Under the pieces are notes generated by a model. It ran no database searches. It saw nothing but the letters and a program-made list of their open reading frames with translations, and had not been told where the DNA came from. A DNA stretch of 5,293 nucleotides from Syntrophomonadaceae bacterium (GTDB lineage Bacteria > Bacillota > Syntrophomonadia > Syntrophomonadales > Syntrophomonadaceae), in contig JAISDD010000195.1 of NCBI GenBank assembly GCA_031265005.1, forward strand, positions 1-5,293. Direction: 5' to 3'. Positions within the stretch are counted from its first letter, which is position 1; each line of letters begins with the position of its first letter. Of this stretch, positions 1-5,293 are shown piece after piece. A program made the translations under genes and the position numbers.

Positions 1-35
1 ACTTATACTACACACTCATCGTTGCCGAGCACACC

Positions 36-120
36 TCGTCATTGCGAGCAAAGCGAAGCAATCCATCTTGTAATTACTGTTTTATGGATTGCCGCGTCGC
101 TACGCTCCTCGCAATGACGA
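36..120. repeat. Palindromic intergenic repeat element (REP/MITE-like)
   Basis: The two arms, 36-66 and 84-120, are inverted copies around a 17-base AT-rich centre (67-83). The outer 13 bases (TCGTCATTGCGAG) and the inner 9 bases (GCAATCCAT) match perfectly. The middle of the arms differs: the left is AAGCGAAGC-like, while the right is six bases longer and carries GCGTAGCGACGC-like sequence. The CGTCATTGCGAG / GCAATCC words resemble a dispersed intergenic palindrome I recall from several unrelated bacterial genomes; that is memory, not a search. There is no coding capacity and no clear target-site duplication. It could form a long hairpin in either transcript. It is probably a non-autonomous dispersed repeat; copy number in the genome cannot be judged from one copy. 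Confidence 0.75.
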
Positions 121-140
121 TGGTCAAATACCTAGCATAC

Positions 141-156
141 TTGCGGCTTCCCGCAA
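141..156. repeat. Small perfect hairpin TTGCGG-CTTC-CCGCAA
   Basis: This perfect inverted repeat has 6-bp arms (141-146 and 151-156) and a CTTC loop, 20 bases beyond the palindromic element. Its right half (147-158) matches the outer end of the right repeat arm (105-116) at 10 of 12 bases, so it may be a degraded remnant of the same repeat family. No proper T-tract follows on either strand, so I do not call it a terminator. Confidence 0.45.
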
Positions 157-249
157 TGTTATTTTACACTCTCAACAGCGTATTTCACAAAATATTTGCA
201 TTTTCGAAAATAGGCTCTCCCCTGAATATATTTATAAGTGAACCATCGC

Positions 250-282
250 GAAAAAAAGGCGGACCTATACAACGTCCGCCTT
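250..282 (-). terminator. Rho-independent terminator of the etfBA-EMO operon
   Basis: On the minus strand the transcript forms a GC-rich stem, GGCGGAC paired with GTCCGCC (274-280 with 258-264). Flanking A/T pairs extend it to 9 bp. The loop has 9 bases, and a run of seven Ts follows directly (plus-strand A251-257). It begins 25 bases past the stop codon of the membrane oxidoreductase gene, where the operon should end. The plus strand has no T-tract after the stem, so termination works in one direction only. Confidence 0.93.
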
Positions 283-306
283 CATGCTATTTAATGAAAA
301 AAATTT

Positions 307-2451
307 TTACCCTACGGCTTTCCATAATACTTCAGCCACGTCGAACACTTTCACCGTTTCCCCTTGGTCCGTTCCCTTGACCCCATCCGAGATCATAGTC
401 AGACAGAAAGGACAATTGGTTACTATCATTTCCGGCTCCGGCACCAGCAGCTGGCTGGTTCTGGTATCATTGATGCGTTTATGACCCTCCGCCGCTTCTT
501 CTTCCAGCCACATTCTTCCTCCACCGGCTCCGCAGCAAAAACCGAATTCTTTGCTTTTTTCGACCTCGACCAATGAAGTTCCGCAAGCTTTCAAAACCGA
601 GCGCGGCTGTTGATAAATACCATTATGACGCCCCAGAAAACAAGAATCATGATAAGTTATCCTGCTGTTTATCGGCGTCGTGACTTGTAATTTTCCTTTT
701 TCGATCAATTCAGCCAAAATTTCAGTATAATGATATACTTCATATTGCCCGCCCAATTGCGGGTATTCATTTTTAAGCGTATTATATCCATGCGGACACA
801 CCACGATTATTTTTTTAACCCCATAATTATTGAACGATTCTATATTTTGAGCCGCTAAAGTCTGGAATAAATATTCATTTCCCAAGCGGCGGGCGGAATC
901 TCCGCAGCAATATTCTTCCGTCCCTAAATAGCCGACGCTCACGCCCGCTTTGTGCAGCAATCTGATCAGCGCTTCGCCGACGCGTTTATAGCGGTCGTCG
1001 AAAGAAACCGCACAGCCGGCGTAAAATAAATATTCAAAATCTCCCCCGTCTTCCGGCAGCAGATTCACTATATCCCTGACGCCTCTTTCTTCCAGCCATC
1101 CTGACCTGAGCGCCCATCCTACGCCCCACGGGTTATAATTGCGTTCCATGTTAGTAAAAGCCGCCTGCGCCTCCGAAGGCATGTCGCCCTGCCACATGAC
1201 CAGATTACGGCGCATTTCTATGATTTTGGGAATATGTTCTATAAACATCGGGCAATGTTCCATGCAAGCCCGGCAGTTCGTGCAGTCCCAAACCGCTTCC
1301 GCAGTAACCACGTCATAAATCAGGCTGCTATCCATCACGGCGGCCGCGGCTCCTTCCAGCGCCGTCACGGACGTTTCCCCATCCGCTGAAAGTTTTTTAG
1401 CTTCCAGCAAATAAGGAGCTTTAGCGTACATGTGCGCTTTCATATTTTGTATTATGGTAATCTTCGGGTTTAACGCCTTGCCGGTATTATAAGCGGGGCA
1501 ATTTTCCTGGCACCTGCCGCATCTGATACAGGCGTCCAGGTCCAGAATATCTTTCCAGGAGAATTCTTCGACACGTTCCACGCCAAAATTTTCCGCTTCT
1601 TCGATATTATCTACCATCCGCAGCGCCGAAGGTCCTAAGTCTCTGAAAGCGTAGTTGCACATACCGGCGACTATATGCCACAGCTTAGTGAACGGGACCA
1701 GCGCTATGAACAGGAAAGAAACGGCCATGTGAAACCACCACAAAATCCGGTGCGACATCTCGGCCGCTCCCATGCTCATCCAGGAAAAAAGTTTCGCGCA
1801 AACCCATCCGACCGGCGACGCGAACCGTTCATAATCAGCCGCTACCGCCAAATGCGTCTCTGCCGTCGGCGCCAGTAAAATCTGAACATGGATTCTTAAA
1901 GCTTCTAAAAAAAACCCGCTTACCAGAATGATAAAAATCAGTAAAATCATCAGACCGTCTTCGGGTTTCGTATCATTTAAGCGTTCCGGCTTCATGATGT
2001 ATCTTATATAAAATAATGCTATGATGCCCAGTAAAGCCAGCAAGCCCATTATATCCACTATGCAGGAGAAAACAATATACGCGTTCCCTATAATAGGAGG
2101 AAATCCGGTCCAATAGTGCGCCGCGTCAACTCCGGCGGCGGCGGCCAGGACTAAAAAACCCCAAAACAGCAAAGCATGCATCCAGCCGGCGACAGGTTTT
2201 CTGATAACCCTCGCCTGAGCAAACGAAAAAGTAAACCAGGATACCAGCCGGACCCATATTTTATCAAATCTGTTGATTTTTCCTTCACCTAAGGTCCAAA
2301 TTTCGATTCTTTTCCAGGCCCCATAAAGAAAAATGATTATGGGAATAAACATAATGAAGTAAATCAACCATTCATAAGGAACATTAGCGCCTACGACGCG
2401 TTCGGCGACTTCATAAGCGCCCTTAAACGGCTCAAATCCGAATATCATCAT
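307..2451 (-). CDS. Membrane-bound ETF:menaquinone oxidoreductase-like Fe-S/heme-b protein
   Basis: This protein probably takes electrons from reduced EtfAB and delivers them to menaquinone in the cytoplasmic membrane. The N-terminal ~265 residues form a NarI-like domain with about five hydrophobic helices (near 27-46, 90-109, 122-150, 166-186, 235-257). Candidate heme-b ligands are H92, H112, H241 and H259; the 18-residue spacing of the last two equals that of NarI H187/H205. Next come two ferredoxin-type motifs, C308-C311-C314-C318-P and C390-C393-C396-C400-P. Two CCG domains as in HdrB/HdrD/GlpC follow. The first has C480, C515-C516 and C552 but Gly at 555 where CxxC is expected. The second is complete: C604, C639-C640, C680 and C683. 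Basic loops 47-86 and 151-165 place the Fe-S part in the cytoplasm. The family assignment is firm; the ETF:quinone role rests on the adjacent etfBA and on related syntroph modules. A role with another donor cannot be excluded. Confidence 0.88.
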   Translation of the reverse strand: MMIFGFEPFKGAYEVAERVVGANVPYEWLIYFIMFIPIIIFLYGAWKRIEIWTLGEGKINRFDKIWVRLVSWFTFSFAQARVIRKPVAGWMHALLFWGFLVLAAAAGVDAAHYWTGFPPIIGNAYIVFSCIVDIMGLLALLGIIALFYIRYIMKPERLNDTKPEDGLMILLIFIILVSGFFLEALRIHVQILLAPTAETHLAVAADYERFASPVGWVCAKLFSWMSMGAAEMSHRILWWFHMAVSFLFIALVPFTKLWHIVAGMCNYAFRDLGPSALRMVDNIEEAENFGVERVEEFSWKDILDLDACIRCGRCQENCPAYNTGKALNPKITIIQNMKAHMYAKAPYLLEAKKLSADGETSVTALEGAAAAVMDSSLIYDVVTAEAVWDCTNCRACMEHCPMFIEHIPKIIEMRRNLVMWQGDMPSEAQAAFTNMERNYNPWGVGWALRSGWLEERGVRDIVNLLPEDGGDFEYLFYAGCAVSFDDRYKRVGEALIRLLHKAGVSVGYLGTEEYCCGDSARRLGNEYLFQTLAAQNIESFNNYGVKKIIVVCPHGYNTLKNEYPQLGGQYEVYHYTEILAELIEKGKLQVTTPINSRITYHDSCFLGRHNGIYQQPRSVLKACGTSLVEVEKSKEFGFCCGAGGGRMWLEEEAAEGHKRINDTRTSQLLVPEPEMIVTNCPFCLTMISDGVKGTDQGETVKVFDVAEVLWKAVG

Positions 2452-2463
2452 TTATTGAACCCA

Positions 2464-2469
2464 CTCCTC
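2464..2469 (-). promoter_or_regulatory. GAGGAG ribosome binding site behind a U-rich tract
   Basis: On the minus strand GAGGAG lies 12 bases before the first ATG (2451-2449) and 15 before the second ATG that follows directly. The shorter spacing favours the first, though 12 is already long. Immediately upstream, 2470-2487 is nearly pure U in the mRNA (TTT-G-nine T-G-TTTT). Such U-rich stretches can bind ribosomal protein S1 and aid initiation; that role is inference. Confidence 0.6.
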
Positions 2470-2496
2470 AAAACAAAAAAAAACAAAGCCACTGCT

Positions 2497-2524
2497 GGAT
2501 AGATGACTGAAGCGTCATCTATCC
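2497..2524 (-). other. Strong intercistronic RNA hairpin between etfA and the membrane gene
   Basis: This perfect inverted repeat has 11-bp arms, GGATAGATGAC (2497-2507) and GTCATCTATCC (2514-2524), around a 6-base loop. On the minus strand it is followed by ten mixed bases and then the U-rich tract. The gap makes it a poor standard terminator, but partial termination, mRNA-end protection or processing is plausible and would lower expression of the membrane gene relative to EtfAB. The structure is seen in the sequence; the role is inferred. Confidence 0.7.
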
Positions 2525-2562
2525 CAACAATAGCGCTTGATTTAATAATTTGCCGCAATATT

Positions 2563-2578
2563 ACCGGCGCTGGCCGGT
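2563..2578 (-). other. Small GC hairpin just after the etfA stop codon
   Basis: ACCGG (2563-2567) pairs with CCGGT (2574-2578) around a 6-base loop, seven bases past the etfA stop codon. No T-run follows on the minus strand (AATATTGCGG comes next), so it is not an intrinsic terminator. It could protect the 3' end of an etfBA transcript together with the larger hairpin at 2497-2524. Confidence 0.45.
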
Positions 2579-2585
2579 TGTTTTA

Positions 2586-3539
2586 TTATTTCTTTAACTC
2601 AGTGACCAGCAACGGAACTACTTTGAAAAGATCGCCTACTACTCCAAAATCAGAAACGCTGAAAATAGGAGCTTCCGTATCAGTATTAATGGCAGCGATA
2701 AATTTTGAGGAAGACATTCCCGCTAAATGCTGAATGGCGCCCGAAATACCGCAGGCAACATAAAGATTCGGATTTACTACTTTACCGGTTTGGCCGACTT
2801 GCAGTTCATGTCCTAACCAGCCTGAATCTATAGAAGCGCGGGATCCGCCCACAGCCGCTCCCAAAAGGTCCGCCAAGCTTTCAACTATTTTAATTCCTTC
2901 AGGGCCTTTACATCCGCGCCCTCCGGATACAACCACTTCAGCTTCCGTAAGCTCCGGTCTGGCTGAAACGGTAGGCTCAAAACTCTTCACGGTTTGGTAA
3001 ATATCACCGGCGGAAACAGCCGCGGCCCCTTTTACTACCGTGCCCGCGCCAGCGCTTTCAATCAGTTCGCCTACGCCGGGACGAATGGTCGCTAAAATCG
3101 GTGATGTGGTAACTTCTACCTTCGCTAAAGCTTTTCCGGCATAAATAGACCTTGTAAATACTCCTTTGCCCGCTGTAACATCAGCGGCAATGGCATCGGT
3201 CGCCAAGCCCAGCTGTAATTTCTGAGCCAGCCGGGAAGCGAAATCCCTGCCGTTAAAAGAATGGGCAAATAATATCGCGTTCGGTTTGTTTTCATTTATT
3301 AAAGCCATTATCTGCGCGACAAAAGCGCCGGTGGTATAGTTAGCCAATAAATCGTCTTCCACCACTAAAACTTTATCAGCGCCGTATTTGGCGAATTCCG
3401 GGGCTAACGCTTCGACGCCCTTTCCAAAAACCACGGCCGTAAGTTCATCGCCAAACTTTTTGGCTGTGGACAGCATCTCATAGGTAACTTTACGTACATT
3501 TCCATCTCTTTGTTCTACAAATACCCAAGTTCCTGCCAT
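2586..3539 (-). CDS. etfA: Electron transfer flavoprotein alpha subunit
   Basis: This is the FAD-carrying subunit of the soluble EtfAB heterodimer, which moves electrons from acyl-CoA or similar flavin dehydrogenases to a membrane acceptor. At 317 residues it has normal family length. Domain I (about 1-190) starts with the typical MAGTWVFVEQRDG. The C-terminal FAD domain shows GGRG (206-209), SRA (233-235), QVGQTG (247-252), and the full EtfA signature from Y260 through GISGAIQH (264-271) to AAIN (282-285). There is no N-terminal ferredoxin domain, unlike some clostridial EtfAs. The start is supported by AGGAGGG (3546-3552), six bases before the ATG. It lies 45 bp after etfB, surely in the same operon. 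The family is certain; which dehydrogenases feed it cannot be read here. Confidence 0.97.
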   Translation of the reverse strand: MAGTWVFVEQRDGNVRKVTYEMLSTAKKFGDELTAVVFGKGVEALAPEFAKYGADKVLVVEDDLLANYTTGAFVAQIMALINENKPNAILFAHSFNGRDFASRLAQKLQLGLATDAIAADVTAGKGVFTRSIYAGKALAKVEVTTSPILATIRPGVGELIESAGAGTVVKGAAAVSAGDIYQTVKSFEPTVSARPELTEAEVVVSGGRGCKGPEGIKIVESLADLLGAAVGGSRASIDSGWLGHELQVGQTGKVVNPNLYVACGISGAIQHLAGMSSSKFIAAINTDTEAPIFSVSDFGVVGDLFKVVPLLVTELKK

Positions 3540-3584
3540 CTATTACCCTCCTAACTATTTTCGTTAAAATTCTCATCAATTCTC

Positions 3585-4343
3585 TTATTTAGGTTCGACT
3601 TTCGCGGTATTCTTGATCCAATCAGCCAATTGGGCCGCCGCTACGTCCGGCTCTTCTTCGATCTTAATACCCGCTTGTTTTGACGGCGGTAAACTAAATT
3701 CAAGAATTTTGGTTTTATTTTCAGCTGCCGCGGCCGCTGCAGTCGCAACAGGTTTTTTCTTCGCTTGCATAATGCCTTTCATAGAAGGATATCTGGGTTC
3801 ATTCCAGCTAACCTGACTAGAAATAACCGCAGGGAGCGCAACTTCAGTTACCTGAGTCCCGCCGTCAGCTTCACTGCTGGCAGTTACTCTGCCTTCGGCT
3901 ATATCAAGGCTGGTAATAACGTTAATATGCGGGTACCCAAGAATTTCCGCTATACGGGTCGGAACTTGAGAGGACCCATCATCCGCCGCGACATGGCCCG
4001 CTAAAATCAAATCAGGGCCTTCAGCCTTGATCGCTTCCGCCAGCGCTACCGCTCTCGCATATTCATCGGCAGTAACATCTTGCTGTACCAATATGCCACG
4101 GTCTGCTCCCATCGCTAAAGCAGTGCGGATGGCATCCATCGCCTTGTCAGGTCCTGCGGCAACCACTACAACCTCTTTTGCTACGCCTTTTTCCTTCAAC
4201 TGGATGGCTCCTTCAACTGCAACTTCATCATACGGATTAATGATTAAATTAATACCGGCATCTGCAACTTTACCATCTTTCAACTCAATCTTAGCCTCAG
4301 TGTCAAATGTTTGTTTAACACACACTATAACCTTCAAGACCAT
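3585..4343 (-). CDS. etfB: Electron transfer flavoprotein beta subunit
   Basis: This small ETF subunit binds AMP (or a second FAD in bifurcating types) and docks the partner dehydrogenase. Visible marks are the N-terminal strand LKVIVCVKQ (3-11), NPYDEVAVEGA (36-46), GHVAADDGSSQ (116-126), and the EtfB signature around VALPAVISSQ...NEPRYPSMKGIMQAKKKP (168-198). Length 252 is normal. Residues 200-207 form an alanine-rich run where human ETFB has the dehydrogenase recognition loop. The nucleotide loop reads DDGSSQVP, without the D-T-A-Q pattern I associate with bifurcating forms, so a simple electron carrier is favoured; this is tentative. The start is set by GAGGAGGAGGA (4344-4354) directly before the ATG, with AGGAGG four bases away. 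It is the first gene of the etfB-etfA-membrane oxidoreductase operon. Confidence 0.97.
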   Translation of the reverse strand: MVLKVIVCVKQTFDTEAKIELKDGKVADAGINLIINPYDEVAVEGAIQLKEKGVAKEVVVVAAGPDKAMDAIRTALAMGADRGILVQQDVTADEYARAVALAEAIKAEGPDLILAGHVAADDGSSQVPTRIAEILGYPHINVITSLDIAEGRVTASSEADGGTQVTEVALPAVISSQVSWNEPRYPSMKGIMQAKKKPVATAAAAAAENKTKILEFSLPPSKQAGIKIEEEPDVAAAQLADWIKNTAKVEPK

Positions 4344-4410
4344 TCCTCCTCCTCATCTAAATAATAAATATTTCTTATTTTTGCAAATCGCGTTCTCTAA
4401 AAACCACCTC

Positions 4411-4448
4411 CGTAAAAACACAATTTTACGCTATTGCCTGTGCGGCAA
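4411..4448 (-). other. Two tandem hairpins in the etfB leader
   Basis: On the minus strand TTGCC-GCACA-GGCAA (4448-4434) is followed three bases later by CGTAAAA-TTGTGT-TTTTACG (4430-4411). Both stems are perfect, of 5 and 7 bp. They end on the SD-like GGAGGTGG. Neither is followed by a proper T-tract. If transcription starts upstream they lie in the 5' untranslated RNA and could act as a leader structure; if it starts downstream, the second could be an operator. The role is unknown. Confidence 0.4.
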
Positions 4449-4465
4449 CTTCAGCTTCAAACTAA

Positions 4466-4481
4466 CTGAATGTATATTCAG
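4466..4481. promoter_or_regulatory. Candidate operator palindrome CTGAAT-GTAT-ATTCAG
   Basis: This perfect palindrome has 6-bp arms and a 4-bp spacer, 123 bp upstream of the etfB start. It overlaps the TATACA of the best promoter candidate, which suits a repressor site. The TGAAT/ATTCA half-sites recall the fatty-acid repressor FadR of Bacillus, which controls an etf operon there, but the spacing between half-sites is shorter than in the FadR site as I remember it. The regulator is therefore not assigned. Confidence 0.4.
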
Positions 4482-4500
4482 AGTTTTACAAAACAATTAA
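4471..4500 (-). promoter_or_regulatory. Weak sigma-70-type promoter candidate for etfB
   Basis: On the minus strand TTAATT (4500-4495) and TATACA (4476-4471) are separated by 18 bases. They match the -35 and -10 consensus at about 3 and 4 of 6 positions. It is the best-placed pair I found, but AT-rich DNA gives many such matches. A start here would leave a leader of roughly 120 bases before etfB. Confidence 0.22.
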
Positions 4501-4506
4501 AGAACT

Positions 4507-4520
4507 ACTAGAATACTAGT
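4507..4520. repeat. Short inverted repeat ACTAG-AATA-CTAGT
   Basis: This is a perfect inverted repeat with 5-bp arms and a 4-bp spacer, 26 bp upstream (relative to etfB) of the CTGAAT palindrome. CTAG is usually a rare tetramer in bacterial DNA, and two copies sit eight bases apart here. It may be a protein site or chance; no function is evident. Confidence 0.3.
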
Positions 4521-4590
4521 TTCGATATGAAAAAAATATATCCTGCTTTTTAAAAGTCTCACGTTTAGTTTTTATCTATTATTTTTGTTT

Positions 4591-5293
4591 CTATTGCTTG
4601 GTGTAAAAAAAGATTTTTTGGGTGTGCAGTCCTATTTCCCTGGAATTAAAAATCTGTTCCGTGCTTCCGACAAAAATAATGCCGTTAGGCCGCAAAGCCT
4701 CTACAAATTTGCTGTACAGCATTTTTTTAGTTTCTTCTGTAAAGTAGATCACCACATTCCGGCACAAAATAAGATCAAAATTTTTATCGAAGGTATCCTG
4801 CAATAAGTTTTGCCTGGTAAATTTGATCATATTTTTTAGTTCGTTATTTACTGTATAAAAATTTCCGTCCTGTTGGAAATATTTTTTTCTAAGCGCCAGG
4901 GGGACGCCTTCGATTTCTTTTTCGGAGTAAGTGCCTTTTACGGCTTTGGCCAGCACTTCTTTGTCCAAATCAGTAGCCAGGATTTTATGGTCGATTCTTA
5001 TTTTTTTTTCTTTGATTATCATGGCCAGAGAGTATGGCTCTTCACCCGTGGAACAGCCCGCGCTCCAAATTTTCAGAGGCCCGTCCCGCTGTACCGCTAA
5101 CTCAGGAAAAATCTCTTCCTCTAAAACCTTCCAATGGTTAGCGTTTCTGAAAAACTCAGATACGTTAATGGTCAAATGTTCAATAAATTTCTGATAGACC
5201 GCCTTGTCCGCGCTCAGCAAACTCAAAAATTCCTTGTACTTATTTTCCAGGCCCTGCTGACGCATGAAGCTGTTGATACGGCGCTCCATCTGC
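4591..5293 (-). CDS. cheR: CheR-family chemoreceptor glutamate methyltransferase (5'-truncated)
   Basis: This cytoplasmic enzyme transfers methyl groups from S-adenosylmethionine to glutamates of chemoreceptors, giving adaptation in chemotaxis. The window holds the last 233 codons; the Met at 5289-5287 is internal, since the frame runs on off the edge (a Gln codon precedes it) and the start of the CheR N-terminal helical domain is missing. Counting from that Met: ERRINSFMR (2-10) ends the basic helix, FFR (46-48) carries the Arg equivalent to catalytic R98 of Salmonella CheR, WSAGCSTGEEPYSLAM (75-90) is SAM motif I, ATDLD (105-109) binds the adenosine part, and DLILCRNVVIYF (172-183) and GSTEQIF (208-214) complete the fold. 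No frameshift is visible. There is no clear terminator after the stop and 247 bp before etfB, so co-transcription is possible but not suggested. The family is firm; whether it serves the main chemotaxis pathway is unknown. Confidence 0.95.
   Translation of the reverse strand, partial: QMERRINSFMRQQGLENKYKEFLSLLSADKAVYQKFIEHLTINVSEFFRNANHWKVLEEEIFPELAVQRDGPLKIWSAGCSTGEEPYSLAMIIKEKKIRIDHKILATDLDKEVLAKAVKGTYSEKEIEGVPLALRKKYFQQDGNFYTVNNELKNMIKFTRQNLLQDTFDKNFDLILCRNVVIYFTEETKKMLYSKFVEALRPNGIIFVGSTEQIFNSREIGLHTQKIFFYTKQ

Larger units (their letters stand above)
1..306. other. Gene-free region downstream of the operon
   Basis: I see no credible gene in this stretch. The one longer open frame (plus strand, 42-380) runs through the palindromic repeat, the terminator and into the antisense of the membrane gene, has no ribosome binding site and shows no recognisable protein motif. 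The region holds a palindromic repeat (36-120), a small hairpin (141-156), a 12-bp AT-rich palindrome ATTTTCGAAAAT (200-211, possibly chance) and the operon terminator (250-282). Its left end is the window edge, so the neighbouring gene and its orientation are unknown. Confidence 0.8.
4344..4590 (-). promoter_or_regulatory. 247-bp leader between cheR and etfB
   Basis: This gap has no credible gene and should contain the etfB promoter and its control sites. On the minus strand it holds, in order: an AT-rich stretch after cheR without a clear terminator, an ACTAG/CTAGT inverted repeat (4507-4520), a CTGAAT/ATTCAG palindrome (4466-4481) over a weak promoter candidate, two tandem hairpins (4434-4448 and 4411-4430), an SD-like GGAGGTGG with no start codon in range (4404-4411), and finally the etfB ribosome binding site. 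I recognise no known riboswitch or T-box in it. Confidence 0.55.

Noticed and set aside
36..120. CRISPR repeat or small RNA gene
   Set aside because: There is only one inverted pair, no regularly spaced direct repeats and no promoter-terminator arrangement; a dispersed palindrome explains it better.
42..380. 112-codon open frame on the plus strand
   Set aside because: It crosses the palindromic repeat, the terminator stem and the antisense of the membrane gene, with no ribosome binding site and no protein-like motif.
1675..1878. Antisense open frame inside the membrane oxidoreductase gene
   Set aside because: It is fully inside a certain gene, with an Arg/Gln-rich translation, no ribosome binding site and no recognisable motif.
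3721..3745. GC-rich palindromic patch with a GCGGCCGC core
   Set aside because: It is a by-product of the GCN codons of the EtfB alanine run, not an independent DNA element.
3585..4343. EtfB as part of an electron-bifurcating ETF
   Set aside because: There is no bifurcation partner gene nearby, EtfA has no ferredoxin domain, and the DDGSSQVP loop does not show the D-T-A-Q pattern I expect. The membrane quinone oxidoreductase partner argues for a non-bifurcating role. Not strictly excluded.
4374..4411. Leader peptide (GTG or TTG start) after the SD-like GGAGGTGG
   Set aside because: The GTG overlaps the SD-like bases and the TTG frame has only three codons; no run of a single amino acid codon or attenuator follows.
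4027..4500. 157-codon open frame antisense to etfB and its leader
   Set aside because: Ser/Ala/Thr-rich low-complexity translation typical of the reverse of an Ala-rich gene; it overlaps a certain etfB.
4540..4590. Terminator after cheR
   Set aside because: CTTTT/AAAAG (4546-4556) has only a one-base centre and five weak pairs, so it cannot make a usable hairpin despite a T-rich stretch beyond it.

Overview
The window carries one set of convergently oriented genes, all on the minus strand. Read 5'->3' on that strand they are: the end of a CheR-type chemoreceptor methyltransferase gene (cut by the right edge), a 247-bp gene-free leader, etfB, etfA, and a 714-residue membrane iron-sulfur protein of the ETF:menaquinone oxidoreductase (EMO) / heterodisulfide-reductase-like family. 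A strong intrinsic terminator follows, and then about 250 bp of gene-free DNA that holds a palindromic repeat element. No RNA gene, CRISPR array, transposase or phage gene is visible.

Organism. AGGAGG-type ribosome binding sites, moderate GC, a CheR gene and an ETF paired with a menaquinone-type membrane oxidoreductase suggest an anaerobic, motile bacterium, most likely of the Firmicutes (Clostridia or Negativicutes; syntrophs such as Syntrophomonas have this kind of module). This is inferred from style and gene content only and does not identify a genus.

Layout. 1-306: no gene; an 85-bp imperfect palindrome (36-120) with degraded echoes on both sides, a small hairpin (141-156), and the operon terminator (250-282, minus strand). 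307-2451: the EMO-like gene. 2452-2585: an intercistronic gap with two hairpins and a U-rich tract next to the ribosome binding site. 2586-3539: etfA. 3585-4343: etfB. 4344-4590: leader with a CTGAAT/ATTCAG palindrome and two tandem hairpins, the likely site of operon control. 4591-5293: cheR, 5'-truncated.

How the genes work together. Acyl-CoA or other flavin dehydrogenases encoded elsewhere would reduce the soluble EtfAB heterodimer. EtfAB would pass electrons to the cytoplasmic iron-sulfur domain of the membrane protein, which has two ferredoxin-type motifs and two CCG domains. From there they would go through the NarI-like heme-b membrane domain to menaquinone. In syntrophic fatty-acid oxidisers such modules help couple beta-oxidation to the quinone pool. 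CheR has no evident functional link and is probably a separate transcription unit. The module is a known type. The less ordinary details are an alanine run in the dehydrogenase-docking loop of EtfB, a Cys-to-Gly change in the first CCG motif of the membrane protein, and the structured RNA between etfA and the membrane gene.
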